This document shows, piece after piece, positions 62,406 to 64,000 of a stretch of 64,000 nt of DNA. The translations under genes and the position numbers were made by a program. The DNA is from Plumapathes pennacea. Lineage: Eukaryota; Cnidaria; Anthozoa; Antipatharia; Myriopathidae. Positions within the stretch are counted from its first letter, which is position 1; every line of letters starts with the position of its first letter. The stretch lies in assembly GCA_964036295.1 (NCBI GenBank), contig OZ038467.1, positions 4,326,001 to 4,390,000 of the forward strand, written 5' to 3'. The notes under the pieces are model-generated. The model ran no database searches, was not told the origin of the DNA, and saw only the letters and a list, made by a program, of their open reading frames with translations.

Positions 62406-64000
62406 GAACTCCAATACAATGTTGTTTTGGTTTCAAACCAGCAGCTGCGCAAAATCACAGTAACAGGTCTAAGAAAGGGTGTGAGTTTATCGTCATTTCA
62501 CTATTTCCGTGGCTTCAATAAAGGTGCCTATCAAAATTCGATAGCTGTCATAAACATTTAATGGGGAAAAAGGCAATTCCCTGAAGACGAATTGTCCATA
62601 TTTTAACAGGAAGCTTGTTTTTTTTTTTTCTATCGTAACCTATTAAATAATGAACATTTTAACAATCACTCATTTAGAAAACTTTCCTAAAATACATTTG
62701 TTTGTTCATAACTAATTTATTGAAAAGCATTCTGAAAGTATAAGTGCTACCAAATATGATGCACCCCTGGTGGTGCCTTGTACAATTTCCTCAGATGTGT
62801 TGGTGTGGGAAGGATATTTTCCTGCATGATTTATATGAATAAGTGTCATTTCCTGTGCTAAAGATTTACAACAAGGCTTTTGGATGGAAGCTCTTGAGGG
62901 GGTATTGTATGTCCTGACAGCTGAATTTATTTCTGCATGTGTTGAATGTACTGTGAATGTAAAATGTACTTTTCAAATGACTGTGCAGCTAAAAAAGTTT
63001 TTTGGTAAGACAAGCAAAAAAATAATAATCTGATTCAACTAAAAATGCATTCAATTGAAGGAAAAACTAAATTATCCTCATTTATTTTCTAAATATGTAT
63101 TTCCTGTGCATTAATTTATATTTATATGGTGGGGTATATATATATACCAATTGCCATATGGGAAAAATACATCTGATTTTCAAGAAGCCCAACAGCTGAA
63201 GAATGTTGACTATGCTCATGGCATGCTATTTTGTTTTCTATTTATAAATAATTGCCAACAATGGTGCCACATGGATACCTGCCCAAAATTGTCACTGCAA
63301 TTTTTTAAGAATGACTATTGTTTATGGGTCATTCCACAGTATTTGGTAATGTTACGGAGGGGAAAATCAGAGCATTTCAAGGCCTCAAAATTTGACAAAT
63401 TCCACAACAGCCAAATAAAATGCATATGGTATCATAGAGATTTGGGGATGCTACAACTTGAATATGTTTTAAACTGCAGGGCTTTTATGCTGGCAGCACT
63501 AAGGGGTGAAATTTACCCGTTACGGAGGGGAATCAGAGAATTGGCATTTTTCACTAGTTTGTTTTTGCTCTCAAATTTCTCTGAGTTTGCAACATGGATT
63601 GAAACAAGAGTATGCTCTGATTATTTGACAGTGCATATGCTATTAATTTATTGCGATAAAAAAATTGAATTGCTTGCCATTATTTAGTAAGTGCATCTTT
63701 TTTGTAAGGATGTTCCGTTACGGAGGGGAAGTTACGGAGGGGAACTTTTTGTCCACATCAAGTTAGCATATATATTTTTATTTAAGAATATGTTTTTAGT
63801 TTATAATGTATATATACCGGTATATGTTGTCAGTTCAGAAGTCATGTCTTCAGTTTAGAATCTATGTTATCAACGTGGACAATCTATTTATCATTTATAA
63901 TAGAAATATGAAGTGTTTGTAATATTGTCCATATGGATGCCCCATAACCTTCCCCTCCGTAACAATTTCCCCTCCGTAACAAATTTCAAATTGCAATATT
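62106..64000. other. probable intron with repeats
   Basis: AT-rich DNA with a poly-T tract of about 44 bases (62360-62403), a 178-codon frame with no recognisable content (63151-63687) and six copies of GTTACGGAGGGGAA. It is best read as intron of the preceding gene carrying a repeat element. Confidence 0.5.
63351..63980. repeat. six copies of the 14-mer GTTACGGAGGGGAA, four direct and two inverted
   Basis: The motif lies at 63351, 63519, 63717 and 63731 on plus and, as TTCCCCTCCGTAAC, at 63950 and 63967. The first two copies are followed by a shared AATCAGAG.ATT, so the repeat unit is longer than the 14-mer. The arrangement, with doubled copies near both ends, resembles terminal and subterminal repeats of a transposon. 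Confidence 0.75.

Noticed and set aside
63151-63687. 178-codon frame on plus
   Set aside because: No recognisable motif; it spans two copies of a local repeat and is AT-rich like its surroundings, so it is not annotated as a gene.

Overview
The window is nuclear DNA of an animal. Genes are split into many short exons with standard GT-AG introns and the GC content is low. Intergenic and intronic DNA is crowded with microsatellites, homopolymer runs and short palindromic (MITE-like) elements. The gene set (Mediator MED19, an SV2-related transporter, the piRNA trimmer PNLDC1, an XRCC1 N-terminal domain protein, a RAMA-type domain protein and a compact TIR-domain protein) fits an invertebrate metazoan. 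The combination of the TIR protein type and the short inverted-repeat elements suggests a cnidarian, probably a stony coral or anemone. That assignment is inference, because no marker gene here settles it. No prokaryotic, viral or retroviral coding sequence was recognised.

Layout, left to right: MED19 (+, 62-4683); an intergenic stretch with a small palindromic element; an SVOP-like transporter (-, 15290 or 15841 down to about 7360) with two alternative first exons; weak candidate exons at 17008-17154 and 18016-18855; a TIR plus beta-trefoil-like protein (+, 19922-22179); an unrecognised 761-aa coiled-coil protein (-, 27274-23468); a coiled-coil/RAMA-like domain protein (+, 29601-34128); an XRCC1 N-terminal domain protein with a tandem UBZ4-like zinc-finger array (-, 38992-34648); PNLDC1 (+, 39098-49621), head to head with the previous gene across about 105 bp; an unrecognised 443-aa protein (+, 51171-54781); a 318-aa coiled-coil protein (+, 55764-59429); and the first coding exon of a further gene (+, 61960-62105) that runs off the window.

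The neighbours do not form a pathway in the bacterial sense. The closest thing to a functional unit is the divergent pair of a DNA-repair-type scaffold (XRCC1-N/UBZ) and the piRNA 3'-trimming nuclease PNLDC1, which probably share one promoter. The TIR/trefoil gene is a small stand-alone candidate innate-immune or NAD-processing protein. Much of the remaining sequence is repeat DNA: a 241-bp GGGCCC-ended family (three full-length copies and one half), a 165-bp family (two copies), a 400-bp near-perfect hairpin with a target-site duplication, a TTAA-flanked 461-bp element, a TAA-flanked 417-bp element, a 1.8-kb decanucleotide satellite inside PNLDC1, and long (TA)n tracts. Exon boundaries were read by eye from reading frame, splice consensus and family similarity; no alignment or transcript data were available.
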